Shown piece after piece: positions 44,898 through 57,027 of a stretch of DNA of 64,000 nt. The first letter of the stretch is position 1. Every line of letters starts with the position of its first letter. The notes below the pieces were generated by a model. It was not told the origin of the DNA and made no database searches. It saw only the letters and a list, made by a program, of their open reading frames with translations. The DNA lies in assembly GCA_015499995.1 (NCBI GenBank), contig JADNRV010000112.1, positions 1-64,000 of the forward strand. Direction: 5' to 3'. Both the position numbers and the translations under genes were made by a program. Origin of the DNA: Flammula alnicola (Eukaryota > Basidiomycota > Agaricomycetes > Agaricales > Strophariaceae).

Positions 44898-47476
44898 ATG
44901 GAAGCGCTCAAGGAAAGGTACAAACTCTTGGAAGAAGAAAATGCCGTCCTCCGCAATGAGAGAGACAAGTTCCGGAGGCTTGCATCAGCCAACGGAACGG
45001 AAATCGTCCGACAGAGGATCGAGTCCTTGGAACTGCAAGCCAAGTACGAGGAGCTCCTTGCGAAAAAGTATCCAAAGAAGGTACGAGCCCATGACCTCCC
45101 GTGATTTGTAAACCAGAACTGACTGGTATTTTAACGGTTCAACAGGAGTATTCATCAGAAAGCGTTCAAACTGAGACACCTGAAACGGTAAAGGGAATGT
45201 TAGTCTGCTTTCGTTGAGCTAATAACATTTCCTTTCAAAGTCACAAGTGCACAATCGGCGTGAACAAGAGGGATACCAGGCATGCTCCTTGTTTGAGCAG
45301 TGTCCGTCGAGTATCGATGCTGAGACGAATTTAGACAACAACCACTCTCTCGTCTTCACTGAAACGTAAAGGTTTCTTCAAGAGTGAGCCAGAAATAGTT
45401 GCAAAAAAGCAGGTAATTTTCACCTAACATGCTCCGCTTTTCGCAATGCTGAAATGTGGATAGCGCTCGGATGAAATTACAAAGCCCTGCGAAGTCGCAG
45501 CTGTTCGCTTAGTTCGTCTCCGTGCATCCTTCATAATTTTCATTTGTGATAATTTTCTGATTTATATCGTTAGAAGACTGATAGTCGCCCCCGACGGCAT
45601 CCTCAAAACCGATTGGATATGTCCATGGAGGCCGACACGGCTCTTGCAACTGCCATAGATTCTAGAGAACGTGTTAAGCTAGTGAGTTTTCGACAGAATT
45701 CTACCTTGAATCCCTTTGCTCACAGTACTTATTATCAGAAAGGCAAGGCTGCACTGAAAAAGGGAGCACTCTCCAGCTACGCGTCGAGTAAGTCTTCCAA
45801 CAATTCTTGTCATGCCAGTGTCTCCGAGACCTCTCAAATTTCTCTAGCCAGTGGACATTTGCCTTCGCCTGCTAGGACATCTCCATCTCCAAGCCAATTC
45901 TCGGATGTCCTTTCGCCTTTTGTGTCCGTGAAACAGCTGAAAGTTGAGGAGCCGAAATTTAAAGTCAAAGCGGAGGGTGGTTGGACACTCAGCCCGAGCA
46001 AAGTCTCCAAATACTTGGGCTCCGCTACCTTGTTCACGATCAAGCCACTGCCCTTACCCGTTCTTGTTTCACGCAAAGCTTTGACCGAGGCTTATGGCCT
46101 TCCAGGAATGGGTTTGCTGTGGAATCCAAAGAACAAGCCCCATAAGTTTCTAACCCCACTTATGATGTCTAGGAACTGCACGGTATCGCTGTGGTTACGG
46201 GTTTTCGATGTCTAGCAGTATATTTTCATACGAATTTTTTGCATTTTTTTTTGCAAACGTTGAACTGACAAGTATGCATTTTTTAGTTTGTACTCATAGG
46301 TCGAATTGATGTCACACGGCACGGGTAAGCGTCACGGTATCACAATACCGTGACGCTTACCGTGCCGTGTGACATCAATTCGACTATGAGTACCAACTTA
46401 AAAATGCATAACTTGGTCAATTTCAACCGTTTTGCATAAAAAAATTGCAAAAATTCGTATGACAATACTACATGCTAGACATCAAAAACCGCGTAACCGC
46501 AGCGATACCATGCAGTTCCTAACATTGATGTCAATCCCGAAATGCCTCGGTGCCCAGGAGCACCTGGGCTTCTTCTGAGCTGTCGCAAGGATATGTGTAA
46601 GGATGGCCCCTGGACACTTTTTGTGAAGGTAGAAACCAGCAAGAAGGTTCACCTGGACTACGCAGGGGAGTATACGTGCACTGCAGTTGGCGAGATGACA
46701 AAAGAAGAGTTTCTCGCTCAGGATGCAAAGGTAAGTTGTCCATTTCTTCAACCTTACTCCTTTGATAACGGATGTCGGTTTCAGGTTAAGATAACATGGG
46801 GCGAGAAAGTCGCAAACCACAAGCGGTATCCCATTTACCGCGAGCTGCGTGCTCGAATAACTCTACGAAAACAATTGGGATCGGAGCCGACCGAGGAGCA
46901 GGTCCAGACGGAAGCCGAGCTTATCAAAAAGAAAGAATATAAGGGCTCGTTGGATATCCAAGATGTCGTTGCGGCTTTTGAACGTGGAGAAGAGGTAGGC
47001 CATTCCTCTGTTCCACATTTTTCGGTATATGATTCATAAGAAACTGACTTTGGCACCTCCCCTTTCAGAGTATCAGCATTGTGAAGGTAGAATGCATGGC
47101 TTACAGCCATGAGCGTGCCAGGGACTATGTGAAAGCCGAAGAAACATGCGACGCTAATGAAAGAGCTGTAGCCCTGGCGAAGGCCAATGGTACATATGTG
47201 AAACCGATGAAGGGTAAGAAGAAGCAGTGCAAACCCTCCAGAAGCTCCCAGAAGCCTCAGCCAGACTCCGAGTCTGAGCATAGCGAGGACGAGGGTGGTG
47301 CGTCCGACAGTGACGACATGTACACCGATCGTGAGGCCGGCTCGTCGACGTCTCCTGCGGTAAACACGCCACTGCGAAGCATGCGCGAACGCAAGAAAAG
47401 TTTCAAAGCGCTGATGCGAGAGGAGGGTACGTGGCCCTCAGCTGAAAGTGAGCTTAGTGAGATTGACTCGGGTTAG
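44898..47476 (+). pseudogene. DUF6697-like gene copy 3, split by a foldback MITE
   Basis: A diverged third paralog. Its coiled coil (EALKERYKLLEEENAVLRNE) starts at 44898. After short exons comes a Ser-rich exon (45613-46170). The conserved domain begins with LTEAYGLPGMGLLWNP and TPLMMS and is cut by the 348-bp MITE at 46172-46519. It resumes with NIDVNPEMPRCPGAPGLLLS, GPWTLFVKV, VHLDYAGEYTCTAVGEMTKE, RELRARITLRKQLGSEPTEE and VVAAFERGEE. Basic and acidic tails follow, ending ELSEIDSG at 47476. Without the insertion the frame joins perfectly (ATG TCT AAC ATT GAT). The rest looks intact, so the insertion is probably young; read-through ends within about 15 codons. Confidence 0.82.
46172..46519. 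mobile_element. Foldback MITE inserted in DUF6697 copy 3
   Basis: The 348 bp are almost entirely two inverted arms of about 170 bp meeting near 46345 (GCGTCACGGTAT / ATACCGTGACGC). The ends GGAACTGCA(C/T)GGTATCGCTG are inverted. The flanking TA duplications are 46170-46171 and 46520-46521. A transcript through it would fold into a long hairpin. No coding capacity. A Tc1/mariner-like origin is inferred from the TA site. Confidence 0.92.
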
Positions 47477-47874
47477 ACACATAACTTGCAGATCTGTGGG
47501 ATTATTTTTGTCCGCCTTCAGCCATTCGTTTTGTATAAACATTCACCATATGCAAACAAATATTCTTGTCGTCCCTCCTGTATATCCACTACATGTTGTG
47601 CGACCTTGTGTCGTTTCTGGACAGCTCCACTTAAATACGGGCAATATATAAATCTCTTTCGACGACATATTTGTGTCAGCCTTTAAAATAGGTCGAGAGA
47701 AATGTAGTACACTTCCAGATTGGCCTTGCCCTCATGGTGTACGCGTGCACTTGAATACTCGCATGAGCAACACATGCGGCCCTGAGAATTATATAATGCA
47801 TCGCGGGCCGTACCGTGCGGACAAAGCCCTCGGATCCCTTTCTTTCACCTCCTCATCCCCGGCGTAACTCTGCC

Positions 47875-49174
47875 ATGAATCTTTCTTCTAAGACCACTAC
47901 CACCACAGGATCATTTAGCAGTAGTCGATCCACTGCGATAGCAGCACCAACCGTGACACTATTGCGTCTCAGGTGCGAAGCGATGGGGGTAGGACTGATG
48001 GATATCCGGACTGCACTCAAGACGTTGAGAACAACGTGCGCAGCGCTGGAGATGCATGCTGAGAGGCTTGGATCGGAAATTGAGGAGTTGAGGGCAATCA
48101 TCACGGTTGCAGACTCCGACTCGGGCAACCAGACATTTCGTGGATCGCAGTCTGCGATGAACGAGGTCAGGACACTTTCTTTTTTCTCCCTTAGTATGGC
48201 TAATCAATCTTTGGTCTACTGCATACTTCTGTCGGCTCGCTATAAATGCAGACATATATGGGTGTTGTTCCTAAAATTCAGAACCAACAAGGCCTTCTGA
48301 CGCCGGTAGGTCGATTTTCTCTCAAAAGTATCCTGTTCAGGTTGACGATATCTGATATAACAGCCCGCCACGCCGGCTCGTCCTCTAAGCCACTTTGATT
48401 CAGAGCAAACGGACGAATCTTCCACTACACCAGATACCTCCCGCCGGGAAGGGAAAACTGTATGTGCAATAACAATTTCGATCGATTAATACGACCTTTA
48501 ACTGATCGAGACACATTGTACGGTATTTAGGCCCTCGTCTCCGCTGCATCATCTCCAGGAAGGGGTGCGAAACGGAAGTCATCAAACTCGAATCTGGATC
48601 AAAATGCAGTATCTCAAGTCGACGACGACAATAGGCCGCCAAAATATCGCAAACGCGTCCGTTTTGCAGAACTAGTAGGAGATATCCCTACCTCAGATGT
48701 TCGAACGCCAGTGCATGACTTGGTAAGTTCTTTTGTCAAAAGAGTATAAAACCGTAACGAATATTACTTTAGAATACGCCCTCCGATTCGGAAGATCTCG
48801 TACTACCAGCTCCTCGACTGGTGTTTCGGTTCCCCGCACAAAGCGGCCCATTTAGTCTTGCAGATACTGAACCTTCTCCGACCATAAAAACAGCGACCTC
48901 ACAACCTCCTACCTACGTCAAGCTCCCAAGAAGCATCAACCCTGTTCGCGGCCGGTCTCGCGAGCATGACAGGGTGACACTAACATCGCAGAACATCCTG
49001 CACCGTGCAAGGAAAAAAACGAGATGGGATCCAAGTGCGGGCAAACGCGTCCCTATTTCAATTCCTGCTCCTTCATCCGCAAAGAAGAGAAGTAAAAGAG
49101 CAGCTAACGCAATGGAGGAAGACGATTATGAGGGCAGGCTGAGCCGTGATTTCTCGAAGGCCTCGTTAGCATGA
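47875..49174 (+). CDS. Hypothetical Ser-rich protein, probably nuclear
   Basis: Five exons (47875-48165, 48252-48305, 48364-48459, 48531-48722, 48773-49174) join in phase to 344 residues. Exon 1 contains a helical, possibly coiled-coil region (MDIRTALKTLRTTCAALEMH, AERLGSEIEELRAIITVADS). The rest is disordered, rich in Ser/Pro/Arg, with basic clusters like nuclear localisation signals (GAKRKSS; PPKYRKRVRF; SSAKKRSKRAANAM). I recognise no domain. The only neighbour signal is that it directly follows DUF6697 copy 3 on the same strand. Confidence 0.72.
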
Positions 49175-49398
49175 ATACCATTACCAAGTGCAACGATTAG
49201 GAATTTCTTGTAGAAGGAACAAAGAAAATAAACGCAGTAATTCACAACCAAAAACAGCTCTTGTATTTATTCTTTTCGGAAGGCATAGATAGAAAGTGCG
49301 TCTTGCCAAATTCTACGTAGATTTACAATATTATTCCGGTACATGTGATTTGATTTTCGTGAGGGGAGAAAACTTGGGCGACCTTTAAAGGATTTTCC

Positions 49399-50144
49399 TT
49401 ACGTATCGTGAGGAGCAACAATCCCTTGCAAATGGATAGGTGCAGCCTTGTCGACGGAAGTAATGAAGAGCTGGGTTATTCGAAGTCGAGTTCCGTCAGG
49501 TCCCGGTTGAGCGTCTGGGTTTTCATCGATCCTGTGAATAAGCATTTCAGCAAAGGTAGTTATGAAGAATTTTTTGGAAAGTACTTTGCACTGAAGCTAT
49601 TGAAACTCAAGCGCTGCGCAGGTCCAACACGAATCCTGAATTTCATCGAGCGAGTGACAACGAAGAAACCGGCTACTATCCCCCCCTAGCATTGAATTCA
49701 GCAAGATACACCGCCCCTCCTCCCATTTCGGGCACATACCGCTGAGTGTTGTTCTCCTTCCTTAGGAGTCGCCTCAATCACCTCCTTCCATTCTACCGTC
49801 GCTCGAGTGATGGCCGCGTTGTAGCTGTGAAGTCTTGTAAGGAATGTTTCTTGAGACATTTGTTCGTGGTTCACGTAGATTGATGCATCATCGGAGAATG
49901 CGGACTGGAACAAAGCGTTGAAATCAGCTTCCTCGACAGGAGGCACCGATTCGTATAGCGATCCTAGACGTGTCTGAAGCCACTGGGTTAGAGGACTCGA
50001 GGCGTGTGGATCGTTTGACATTGGATGACTTCGTGATGGGAATTTGAGCACTGGGGTTCGGTCTTCGTGAGCGTTCTGGGATATGAGGATGATGAGGAAG
50101 TTCAGCAAGAGGAATGATATGGCGTTGTGAAGGATTTTAAGCAT
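49399..50144 (-). CDS. Secreted NTF2/SnoaL-like hypothetical protein
   Basis: Starts at 50144 with a hydrophobic signal peptide (NAISFLLLNFLIILIS). The mature part reads LTQWLQTRLGSLYESVPPVE, FNALFQSAFSDDASIYVNHE and RATVEWKEVIEATPKEGEQH. After an intron (GTATGT...GCTAG) come GGIVAGFFVVTRSMKFRIRV and a further exon with RLRITQLFITSVDKAAPIHL ending APHDT at 49399. The helix-then-sheet order and the length of about 200 residues resemble NTF2-like/SnoaL folds. That is a structural guess; function is unknown. Confidence 0.7.
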
Positions 50145-50474
50145 GCAGAGGTGATACCGTGTGAGTGTGAGGGGCGCGAATGCAGCAATGACGACGGAAA
50201 TGTCTTATCTTATCTTGTCTGTAGGAATACTGTCCGGCACCTCGGCACTTGGAGCATTTGCGCGAGCGAGAAGATAAGATTAGATGATCGATGCATCACA
50301 CAAGCAATCACGCGGATCTTTTTATTTGCACAGCCACTAGTTCAACGTTGTTATTTTACCTTCGTCCCTCACAAATTTACCCAGTCATGGTCCGAACCTT
50401 CTCTCCTCTCCACCAGCTCATCCTCTTCATATACCAACTCTACCCTTCACGCGCCAATTGAAGAGATATACGCC

Positions 50475-52032
50475 ATGCCACTTTCTGCTCTCGTCCAAAC
50501 CTCAAAATTCACCACGGCCAACGTCGTTCGGCCACACACTCAAGGGGGCGCCAAAATTTGTTCGCATGGTTTTCATAGCCGATATGCAAATGGCCAAGCG
50601 CATGAGGCCCATGAATGGACCACCGCCGGCAGGCGATCCTCTCGTGTACCATCAAAGTCACCATCATCTCACCTTGCGCTGCATACCAGCACTGCTGTGG
50701 TGCAGCTCTACTCGAAAACGACGAGTGCGCGCACTCTTCTTGCACTACTGCCTAGGACATCCGCAACAAATGGCTTAGGAGACAATTATATGACCCGTCG
50801 TGCGAGATCTACCATTACAGAACTTTTTCAGGGGAACAAGGAATATATGGCGAGCATGTCGAAGACGAACCCTGGGCTTTTGGCTAGTTTGGCAAGAGAT
50901 GGGCAACGTAAGTTTTCTCCATCATCTCACCTTTTGAAGCCGTATCTGACACATCTATTTTCTCCTAAAGGGCCCCCATTTATGTTGGTGGACTGTTCCG
51001 ACAGCAGGTGCGCAACGTGCAGGTGATTCGCAAGAGAATGCCATTTCTCAAACTGTTTTTCTGTTGTAGGGTTAATGAGCAAGGCATATTCTCCGCTCAA
51101 CCGGGCACCATCTTCACCGCAGGGAACATCGCCAACAGGTTCGACGAAGACGACCTCAACTCGTATGTCCTTCTCGATGTTCCTTCCGTTGCATAAGGTC
51201 ACGCGGGTTCTTCGCCTTCTTCGAATCGTTACCATACTGTAGCAACGCGGTGCTTTCATTCGCCGTCGAGAATCTCAAAGTCAAACACGTGGTCGTTTTG
51301 GGTCATTACGGGTGTGGAGGCGTTGCAGCATCGATGATGCCCAACAGCGCGCCGCTGAGTCGACCGGCTGATGTTGCGGTACAAGGATGGATAAAGCCTA
51401 TTCGGGATATATACGAAACTTCGACACGGTTCGTCTCTTCTCATCTCTTTCTCATTCCGTCTTTCAGAAATTTAGCTGGAATACTAATCTCGTCAAATTT
51501 CTCATTCATAGGGCGGAGATACTCGAACACCGCGAGAAATGCAAAACCTCGCCTATTCCGAGTCTTCCTGACCTGCATGATCGTACGTGGTTTCTCTTCT
51601 TTGCCCGTCGCAACTTTCGTCCATCAGCTGACGTCATCCCACCAATTCCCTTCTTAGCCGCTTTCCGCGCCCTGGTAGAAGAGAACGTGAAATCCAACGT
51701 CCAGAAAATAGCCAACTCGGCCGTCATCCGAGATGTACGTGCTGTCCTCGAGTTAACCCTATATGACATTCTGCCTCATTACGCCCTGGCTGATGCTCAT
51801 GTATCTACAGCACTACGCCGACGTTATCAAAACCAACGGAAGTGGATCCTCCTCCAATTCTAATTCAACGCCGACCGCCTCGTCCAAAGACAAAGATACC
51901 ATATCAGAGATATACATCCACGGCTGGGTGTACGACGTCGAGAACGGAAAGGTCTCCGATCTTGGCGTGTCGGTCGGCCCGCCTGGACGTGATTTGCCTT
52001 TCAGCCCGTTCCCACTTATTGGCGAGAGTTAG
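50475..52032 (+). CDS. Beta-class carbonic anhydrase
   Basis: Zinc enzyme interconverting CO2 and bicarbonate. Zinc ligands are visible. C-x-D-x-R is in LVDCSDSR (Arg completed across an intron at about 51008). H-x2-C is in VVLGHYGCGGV at about 51300. Other family features are FSAQPGTIFTAGNIANRF, SFAVENLKVKHV, the C-terminal EIYIHGWVYDVENGKVSDLG and a final PLIGES. Introns lie after DGQ, CSDS, DDLNS, ETSTR, LHD and AVIRD. The ATG at 50475 gives a 100-residue Arg/Ser/Thr-rich extension before RARSTITELFQGNKEYMASM, which could be a mitochondrial targeting sequence. The ATG at 50790 would give a cytosolic form. Confidence 0.9.
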
Positions 52033-52545
52033 GCCGATGGGCTTCGGCGGGGAGGAAGAGAGAAATCATCGAATACGAAAAGTGGAGCAGACTGGACATG
52101 GCTCTTTACCTTCTTTGGCATGCACGACTGGCGAGCGAGGCTAGTCAGGTCTAGGCCGAATGCCGAACATTGAGAGGTGTCGCGCTTGAGCTACTTTGGG
52201 TGGGACGAGAGGCATGACCTATGGGTTATCGTTTGTTTGCGCTATCTAAGGAACGGTATTTCTTGACTTGATCAACGGTTAATTTCTTCCTTTGACGTTC
52301 GATTTTTCTTCTCATTTGTCCTGGACGAGATTTGGCTTTCTAGCTATTCATTTCCAACCATTTGTATACCGCACATCATATGCACCATCGGTAGCTGCAG
52401 CGCCCGCGAACTGATATTTGCCAAATGATAAGCATTTTCTGATATATACCGTAGCTTTTATCATACACATATACCTCGGACATGACACAGTAGTATGGGA
52501 ACGTTACAGCTCTCCTATGTATAAAACATCCCCCAGGAACCATAC

Positions 52546-54231
52546 TCAAATGCGGGTCTCAGGATCCATAACCTTAACGTCGAAAAACGTCTGTCCTTCC
52601 GACCCAAAGGAGGTGCGCAGAGGCGCAATCATTCCGTTGATAATATCCAGGCGCTCCTCGTAGATGTACAGAGACGACTTGAACTTCTCGTCCACCCTAC
52701 GTGCTGTAACCATAGCAGCGCACGACTGAACCAACGCAGGCGAGATATCATGCAGCCCCAACGCGATTTCTCGCAGGTTAGGTGCCAATAGGAACGATCT
52801 GCATGACATTCTGCCAGCGACGCGAGGAGGTACGCCATCTTGATGCCGTCCACGAATTCCATTTCAAGCTGGGGTTAAACCTGAAGCGTTCCAGTGACGT
52901 CGCGAGTGTGAGCACGTTGACAACCTCCTCGGGTTGATCACCACTTTTGAGATAGTCAAGGATTTCAGAAATTGTAGTCTGCGAAAAAGCGGAAAGATGG
53001 GTAATGCGTTCCACTGCAAAAATACTTCATGCTGGCGAGAGCCGATGTAACAGTGGAAGTCCTGCAGCGCCGGTAACTGAATGTTGCGCAACAGGGACGG
53101 TGTTCCGCCGCCCGTTTGTCCCGCATACTCGACGGTCAATGACGTCAGGCTGGAAGTGTGGAGACAGCCTCGGGGTCGACAAGTGGGTGGGATGGGTGAA
53201 GGAACGGATCTGCAATCCGACTTTCTAGAGAGATGAGAAAACGGCCTTCCTCGAGGTTAGACAGCAGCCGAATGAGAATTTGCCAACTTCTGTCGTCAAT
53301 GCCCTGGTTTGCATTGAGTATGTCGAGGTGCGTTAGCTGCGCCCAAGGAAGGTTAATGCCAAATGATGAGCTGGGATGACATTCAAAGTAACCCGACGAA
53401 GCATGGGCGAGGAGGCGAAGGAGGTGATTGATGATCGCCATATGCCGAATTCGATCACGGTCAACTTCAGAGATTCCAGTATTGGGAATTGACCTTCTGG
53501 TAAGGAAAATATGGATTTGAGCCTAGCTTGGATTTCCAGGAGCGAATTCGGTGAGATACGTCTGATATGGATAGGACGATGGAGGAATGGATCGGTCCAG
53601 ATCCAGCAAAAAGATGCTTCGACTGCAGAGAGAAATCCAAGGGGAGTGGGTTGGACCTCTCGAACCATAAATCCATAATCCTGCATATCCGTAATGGGCG
53701 CTGATTTTGAGGTCGAGACAATGTCGATGCCAGCGTGTAGTCAACCCGCAATGTGTCCCATAGAGGTGGCAGACTGATAGCGGTCTGTCTCCACGAGCGG
53801 CATACCTGGCTCAACACGGCTGCAGGTGATGTCCTCAAGCTAACTGGTCTGCCACTGACAACCCGATACACAAGGAAAATCTCCCCAAGGATCTCCGGGG
53901 GCAGGCGCCGGATGGGCGACAGGATTACATTACACATCTTCCGGCCGCACTCCCTCTCCGTCGCCGTGCACCTGAGCTCGGCAATTCTTCGCACATCTTG
54001 AGGATGGATTGTTCTAGGAATATGCTCCTGGTTCAAGTCCTCAATTTCTCGGACAGATTGCGCACGAAACTCGTTGAGCTGCGTAGCATCATCATCAGAC
54101 GGGGGTGCATTCGTGTGGAGAACGGCGCATGATCATTTGAAGCTCGAGGTTCTGGTTAAGTTAGTTCATTACCATGGAATGAAACAGTATATGAGGGTTT
54201 TCATACGCACCTTACTATCATCGGAGGTCAT
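52546..54231 (-). CDS. F-box protein, two apparent frameshifts
   Basis: Start at 54231 (MTSDDSK, then an intron). The F-box is LSPIRRLPPEILGEIFLVYR through VLSQVCRSWRQTAISLPPLW, the common LPPEILxEIF agaricomycete form, which links substrates to SCF ubiquitin ligases through Skp1. Leu-rich segments follow: PEGQFPILESLKLTV, LPWAQLTHLDILNANQGIDD and LQDFHCYIGSRQHEV. The last exon ends KVMDPETRI at 52546. Two one-base losses interrupt the frame, in a CC run near 53539 and a CCC run near 53374 (coding strand). Each is corrected by one base. This is a pseudogene, or intact if the consensus is wrong. Confidence 0.75.
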
Positions 54232-54950
54232 GCTAAAGGTGTTATCTGAGATTGTTTCCTTGTTGGCCTTGACCAGAACCCGATGTGAAACTCCTTGACC
54301 ATTGTCGTTGATGCTATCTGCAATTCGATCATCGATGAGCGCGTGAACAGCAAATGCGCATGTCCTTACTATAGGCTAGAAGTCAAACGTAATCAACCAC
54401 CGACCTGCATGATCACAAAACACGAGTGACTCACACAAATCAGGAAATATGGTTGCTGTCCCGACGCCATGATGACTTGACGTTGACGCCCGAGAAGAGA
54501 CGCAGAGTTCCAATGTTGCCAATTTTTGTAGGTCAATGGTTACAGTACAAACGCTCTTGAACTCAAAATTAACTTCAGAACGGAGGTATGGCAGCAGTGA
54601 GTCCCTTACCGCGAAATATACCAGTGGTATGTGGTACCGTTACGTAGTCAACTTGCAGCGACCGTGGGAGTGGTGGGTGAACTCTTTCTTCATCCGTAAG
54701 GGGAGAATATAGCAACGGAGTTTCGTACGTTATTTAAAATGCAGCTACTTGTAATAATTTCTAGAGCAAGTTGAGAGAGAAACAGAGAAAGATTTTTCTG
54801 CAACTTTTCTTACCGTGACAGGAAAGTGATTTATGTACTGTACAACATAAGTAAACGAGGACCGTGAGAAGATCATAAATCTTATCTTAATTATTATGTC
54901 CAGGCCGTGGTTCATTTTCACTTTTTTTCTAAATTCATTCCGCATCCACC
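54232..54950. other. Intergenic, no gene recognised
   Basis: AT-rich stretch between the divergent F-box gene and RRP46, probably holding both promoters. A minus-strand frame at 54745-55050 overlaps RRP46 exon 1 and is a shadow. Confidence 0.45.
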
Positions 54951-55822
54951 ATGACTGCACCTTTACGACGCAATGGACGAAAAATCGATGAGCTGCGAGC
55001 TCTAAAGATATCTTATGATGGATTAGCCCGCGTTGATGGTTCAGCGACATTTGGATTCGGTGAGTTCACGTATTGGGGTTCACATCTCTGGTTGCTTTAA
55101 CGTATTTTAATACAGGCGATACAGCTGCTCTTGCTTCAGTATCTGGACCTATCGAAGTGAGATTAGCAGCTGAACTACCCTCAAAAGCCACATTCGAGGT
55201 TCTAGTGCGACCACTCTCTAATGTGCCTGCCACGGAGTCGAAATCGCTGGCAGCAACCATGAGATCAAGCCTCGAACCGTCGTTAATTCTCACAAAAAAT
55301 CCAAGGACCCTAGTCCAGCTTGTCATCCAAAGTCTCAGCTCTCCGCGGATGTTGCTGTGGAAAGACAGTTTATCAGCGGCTATGGTCAACGCAAGTTCTG
55401 TAGCATTCCTCAAGGCGAGCTCAGTGCCGATGCGTGGCGTTGTTACAGCAGTCGCAGTTGGCCAGTTGCCCGACGGACGCCTTGTCGTTGATCCCAGCGA
55501 AGACGAATCAGAATCTCTGAAAGCCGGGGGCAGCTTCGCCTTCATGTTCGCTGACGAGCTTGGCCTCATGAACTCGAACTCTGACTGTGTATGGTCGAGC
55601 TGGAAATCTACGTCAGGGAGTTATGGTGAAAACGAGCTGTTCGAGGCGAGGGAGTTGGCGCGGTCTGGAGCGAAGGCTGTCTATGGTGCCATGAAAAGGA
55701 ATATCGAGCAGATGAATGGCGCTGCGGATTCGCGCGTCCCGCCTACACATGACGCGAAGGTGGAAGAAGACGCGGAACATGGGGAAGAACAATCCGATGA
55801 GGATAACAAGATGGAGATATAA
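54951..55822 (+). CDS. RRP46: Exosome subunit Rrp46 (RNase PH fold)
   Basis: Structural subunit of the RNA exosome ring, in nucleus and cytoplasm, for RNA processing and decay. Exons 54951-55059 and 55116-55822 encode 271 residues. The RNase PH fold is clear: YDGLARVDGSATFGFGDTAA spans the intron, then SVSGPIEVRLAAELPSKATF, EPSLILTKNPRTLVQLVIQS, AAMVNASSVAFLKASSVPMR and VVTAVAVGQLPDGRLVVDPS. The about 45-residue acidic tail (EEDAEHGEEQSDEDNK) is extra compared with yeast Rrp46. The active-site residues of bacterial RNase PH are not expected in eukaryotic ring subunits, which are catalytically inert. The start ATG is in good context. Confidence 0.93.
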
Positions 55823-57027
55823 CCGCGTTATTGTCGCTGGTGAGCGAATTTTTTCCTGCAATCGTCGTAGATGTAACGTCCGGCAATCATAACCTTAGAT
55901 TACCTCGGTCCTTCGAACTGCCCTCTGACCTTTCTTGGGTGCTACAACAGACGGCGATATTGTCAAGAAATTAAGGCAATTGCGCAATCCACATTATGTC
56001 GTCCTTCGAGAATCTGATTTCCTTGATCTCGATTGCCCGTTGTTCAAGCCCTCGACTTTCGGCAGCCTTCCATTCCAGGATACTTAATCTCCACGTCCTC
56101 GTTACGCCTGCTCGGAGTTGCATGAATCCGACGCCATATTGCCTGTCGACAAGTTTCTCTACAGTTTCGCGTCCGATTCCTCCATTGAGGTTTCGCTATG
56201 CCCTAGCTTCAATTTATGCCATCCTTGAACAAGGCTCGCAGTGAAGCGAAATTGGACTTAACTTCGACCACTGCTCTGCTCCGAACGTTCTTCAACCGGA
56301 CGACCTCTAATAACGTTGTAGAGTCATATCTACCCAACATTTCTCATGACAACTGCAGACCTCTCGGTATGTCTGGATCACACCCATCCGGAACATCGCA
56401 AATTTGAATTAATGCAGCCCTGCAGCCATAAGAGTGTCCTATCCTTCAATCCTTATCAAGCGCTGAGGCCATTTTTTGAGATCCCGCTTCCCGAACACGA
56501 ACCAGCTGACCAAGAATAAAAAAACCAACTTCTTCTCTAAACAAACACCTTTCCCTCCGTCCTCCGACGATGTTGACCTAAAAAGTCTTCTCGATTTTTA
56601 TCATCCACTTAGATCATGTTCGGATTTCAGAAGACCGTCTCTCGATTCTCGTCGCCTCCCGTGTTTGTCCCGGAAACATCCGTATTCGAGCGCCGCTGAT
56701 AGCAAAGCTAACGGTAAAGCCGCTAGTCTATTTGAGTAATTTAGGCCCTGAACCATTCATTTCTATTACGCGCATTCAGGTTTTTTTTACCTCATGACTA
56801 TCAACTTACCAGAAAGAATGCGAATTCGAAAGTCTCCTGAGACTTCGAAACTTTAGGAGACTTTTGAGACCCTCGGGAAGTCAGCCTCACGAAGTCTGCC
56901 GATGGTTCACAAAGGCGGAAAGTCCCAGGAGACTTTCCAACTCACCCAACTTACGGAACATAAGGCCTTATATAAGTAGTTTAATCCTCGAGGTAAGCAA
57001 CGAGTTGCAAGCGCCCACCTTTCGAAC
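55823..57027. other. No confident gene; GMC promoter at right end
   Basis: Short plus-strand frames (55996-56244, 56476-56739) do not join into a gene I can recognise. A fragment ending at 56518 (FNPYQALRPFFEIPLPEHEP) looks protein-like and could be a gene 3' end. Near 56840-56940 GGAGACTTT/AAAGTCTCC motifs recur in both orientations. TATATAAG at 56970-56976 lies about 55 bp before the GMC start codon and is a good TATA box. Confidence 0.4.
56969..56976 (+). promoter_or_regulatory. TATA box of GMC oxidoreductase gene
   Basis: TTATATAA followed by G, 52-60 bp upstream of the ATG at 57028. Confidence 0.6.

Noticed and set aside
54745..55050. 101-codon minus-strand frame
   Set aside because: Overlaps RRP46 exon 1 in antisense; low-complexity Ser/Lys text without family features.
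55996..56739. Candidate gene downstream of RRP46
   Set aside because: Short frames did not join with consistent splice phases and no family was recognised.
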